Shown piece after piece: positions 62,291 to 64,000 of a stretch of 64,000 nucleotides of DNA. Origin of the DNA: Ferruginivarius sediminum (GTDB lineage Bacteria; Pseudomonadota; Alphaproteobacteria; Kiloniellales; Rhodovibrionaceae). The notes under the pieces were generated by a model, which saw only the letters and a program-made list of their open reading frames with translations, was not told where the DNA came from and searched no databases. The stretch spans positions 184,557 to 248,556 of the forward strand of contig NZ_QPMH01000006.1 of NCBI RefSeq assembly GCF_003344765.1, in the 5' to 3' direction. The first letter of the stretch is position 1. Each line of letters starts with the position of its first letter. The position numbers and the translations under genes are program-made.

Positions 62291-63715
62291 ATGGACGGCG
62301 TGTCGCGTCGACAGTTCGTGAGAGGCGGTTTGACGGTAGGGGTCGCCAGTCTGGCGTTCACCTCGCTGGCGGGCCGCAAGGGCTTTGCGCAGGACGCGGG
62401 CTATGGCCCGGTATCGCCGAAGCGGGACCTGAACACCGGCCTGCGGTTGCTGGCCCTGCCGGACGGCTTCGAGTACATGTCCTATGGCTGGACCGGCCAG
62501 ACCATGGCCGACGGCCGCCCGACGCCGACGGACCACGACGGCATGGGGGTCTGCGGCGTGCGCGGCAACCGGATCGCCCTGGTCCGCAACCATGAACTCG
62601 GCGCCGGCGAGGGTGCGCAGTGCTACGTCCCCGGTGGCATGTACAACCCGGACGAGTTCGGCGGCACGACGAACCTGGTCTTCGACCTGAAGAGCGGCGG
62701 CTTCGTCGAATCCTACACCAGCCTCGGCGGCACCATCCGCAACTGCGCGGGCGGGCCGACGCCCTGGGGCTCCTGGATTTCCTGCGAGGAGACCTTCCAC
62801 GCCTGGAACAGCCGCGCCGACGGCTTCAACCACGGCTACGTCTTCGAGGTGCCCAGCTTCGACATCGGCGACGGTCGGCCGATCCGCGCCGCGGGCCGCT
62901 TCTCGCACGAGGCCGTGGCGATCGATCCGGCGACCAGCGTGCTTTACGAAACCGAGGACTCCAACCCCGCCGGCTTCTACAGGTACGTCCCGCCGGGCAG
63001 CCCGACGCCGGCCCCGCAGGGTCGCGGCAGCGGCGGCGGCGGCCGCGGCCAGGGCACGCACCTGCAGGACGGCGGCACGCTCTATGCGATGGTGATCGCC
63101 GGCGAGCCGCGCAAGGACCTGCGCGGCGGCTTCGCCGACGGCACCACCTTCCGCGTCGAGTGGCAGGAAGTCGCCGACCCCGAGGCGCAGTTCGGCCGCG
63201 CCTTCGAATCCGCGCCGGACGCGGCGATCTTCTCGCGCGGCGAAGGCTGCTGGGAGGACGCCGGGCTGATCTACTTCGTCTCCACCGACGGCGGCGCCGC
63301 CGAACTGGGCCAGGTCTGGGTCTACGACCCGCGCGCGGAGACGGTCACGATGCTGTACGAATCCCGCGATGCCAGCGACGTCGACGGCCCGGACAACATC
63401 GCCATCAGCCCGCGCGGCGGAATCATCCTTTGCGAGGACGGCGGCTCGGACCCGAAGCGCATGATCGGCCTGACCCCGACGGGCGAGACCTTCCCCTTCG
63501 CCGAGAACCGGATCGTGCTGGAACCCGGCGACATCGACACCATCGACGACGTCTTCCCCGGCACCAAGGCCAACTTCTGGGACAACCCGGAAGGCAACTT
63601 CACCGGCCGCGAGTGGGCCGGCGCCACCTTCCACGGCGAATGGCTGTTCGCGAACGTCCAGTCCCCGGGCGTCACCTTCGCCATCCGCGGCCCCTGGAAC
63701 CGCGGCGCGCTGTAA
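62291..63715 (+). CDS. PhoX-like (DUF839) secreted protein with Tat signal
   Basis: The 474-residue protein starts with a twin-arginine signal (S-R-R-Q-F-V-R near residue 5, then hydrophobic to G-F-A). PhoX-family marks follow: V-R-N-H-E-L near 100, G-G-T-I-R-N-C-A-G-G-P-T-P-W-G-S-W near 150, S-C-E-E-T, and C-E-D-G-G near 380. PhoX enzymes are calcium/iron phosphatases with a beta-propeller; metal ligands seem largely kept. A Gly-rich insertion (G-S-G-G-G-G-R-G) lies near 245. Exported folded to the periplasm. Confidence 0.8.
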   Translation: MDGVSRRQFVRGGLTVGVASLAFTSLAGRKGFAQDAGYGPVSPKRDLNTGLRLLALPDGFEYMSYGWTGQTMADGRPTPTDHDGMGVCGVRGNRIALVRNHELGAGEGAQCYVPGGMYNPDEFGGTTNLVFDLKSGGFVESYTSLGGTIRNCAGGPTPWGSWISCEETFHAWNSRADGFNHGYVFEVPSFDIGDGRPIRAAGRFSHEAVAIDPATSVLYETEDSNPAGFYRYVPPGSPTPAPQGRGSGGGGRGQGTHLQDGGTLYAMVIAGEPRKDLRGGFADGTTFRVEWQEVADPEAQFGRAFESAPDAAIFSRGEGCWEDAGLIYFVSTDGGAAELGQVWVYDPRAETVTMLYESRDASDVDGPDNIAISPRGGIILCEDGGSDPKRMIGLTPTGETFPFAENRIVLEPGDIDTIDDVFPGTKANFWDNPEGNFTGREWAGATFHGEWLFANVQSPGVTFAIRGPWNRGAL

Positions 63716-63797
63716 GGGCGGCGGGTGAGGGGGCGCACGGGCTCCCGTCCACCGATAGCCTCGCCGGCTTGGTGCCGGCCGGCAACTGAGATATACA

Positions 63798-63847
63798 AGG
63801 GGCGCCCCCGTCGCGGCCGGCTGCAAGAACCGCTGGGGGACGCCCCT
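63798..63847 (+). terminator. hairpin after the PhoX-like gene
   Basis: AGGGGCGCCCCC (63798-63809) pairs with GGGGGACGCCCCT (63835-63847) with one bulge. A second stem, GCCTGC/GCAGGC (63850-63867), follows. No T run; a folded terminator or repeat element is possible. Confidence 0.4.
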
Positions 63848-63871
63848 CTGCCTGCTTTGCGGCAGGCGGCC

Positions 63872-63901
63872 ACCCCCTCACCCCGTCCCTCTCCCCGGCG
63901 T
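63872..63901. repeat. C/T-rich tract like a dispersed intergenic repeat
   Basis: The tract has the CCCTCACCCC...CCCTCTCCCC pattern known from widespread intergenic repeats of proteobacteria. Only one copy lies in the window, so repetition cannot be shown here. Confidence 0.3.
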
Positions 63902-63964
63902 CGGGACCTTTGCGAAATGGGCGAGGTGTGATTCCCTGCTTGTGGTTGGCGCAGTGAGGTTGGA

Positions 63965-64000
63965 ATGGCGTTGAAGCGGACGGGTCAGTTGAGCTTTGCC
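63965..64000 (+). CDS. start of an ORF cut by the right edge, possibly a transposase
   Basis: The last 12 codons read M-A-L-K-R-T-G-Q-L-S-F-A. Such a start is seen in some IS5-like transposases, and the preceding 100 bases are unlike the neighbours, but twelve residues cannot prove it. Confidence 0.25.
   Translation, partial: MALKRTGQLSFA

Overview
The window is GC-rich chromosomal DNA, most likely from an alphaproteobacterium of the Rhodospirillales type. The support is its very high GC with dense long ORFs, a full lipid A/Kdo gene block, a glutathione-dependent formaldehyde pathway, a RibB protein with a dead RibA-like domain, and a three-gene TRAP transporter. No tRNA, rRNA or CRISPR array was seen. 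Coding calls rest on reading family motifs by eye; no database search was run.

Layout. (1) 1-2.8 kb: a minus-strand operon behind a near-consensus promoter. It encodes an EctA-like acetyltransferase, a fold-type III PLP decarboxylase, a hotdog protein like 3-aminobutyryl-CoA ammonia lyase, and the start of an AMP-forming acyl ligase. (2) 3.0-5.5 kb: a FecR-domain protein overlapping a CHASE2-type class III nucleotide cyclase. (3) 5.6-9.6 kb: a pentaheme c-type cytochrome followed by an outer-membrane beta-barrel. (4) 9.9-45.2 kb: a large CoA-thioester catabolic island. It holds a YeiH-type transporter, a biotin carboxylase, a hydrolase, two MaoC proteins, two acyl-CoA dehydrogenases, three SDRs, RibBX, an MFS carrier, two enoyl-CoA hydratases, an unknown membrane protein, three tandem acyl-CoA ligases and a MocR regulator. 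It also holds an SCPx-type thiolase, an HMG-CoA-synthase/DUF35 fusion, a four-domain rhodanese, a class III CoA transferase, a flavin reductase, a free-standing biotinyl protein, a carboxyltransferase, an FAD dehydrogenase and a TRAP transporter.

(5) 45.5-64 kb: housekeeping and mixed genes: cardiolipin synthase, an LpxH-like phosphatase, purD, xseA, an M23 peptidase broken by an amber codon, the lpxL-lpxK-waaA-DUF374-msbA block, a formaldehyde detoxification pair, small proteins, a PAS protein, a PhoX-like protein and, at the right edge, a cut ORF that may begin a transposase.

How the island could work: TRAP or MFS carriers import a carboxylic acid; the ligases or the CoA transferase activate it; dehydrogenases, hydratases, SDRs and the thiolase carry out beta-oxidation; and the carboxylase (biotin carboxylase, biotinyl carrier and carboxyltransferase encoded at separate sites) handles a branched or propionyl-type intermediate. 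An ACAWTGT-type motif lies in the four divergent or upstream regions of the island and overlaps the predicted promoter elements there, with a weaker relative upstream of a fifth operon. This suggests one regulon, possibly run by the MocR protein at 26.3 kb. The substrate is unknown.
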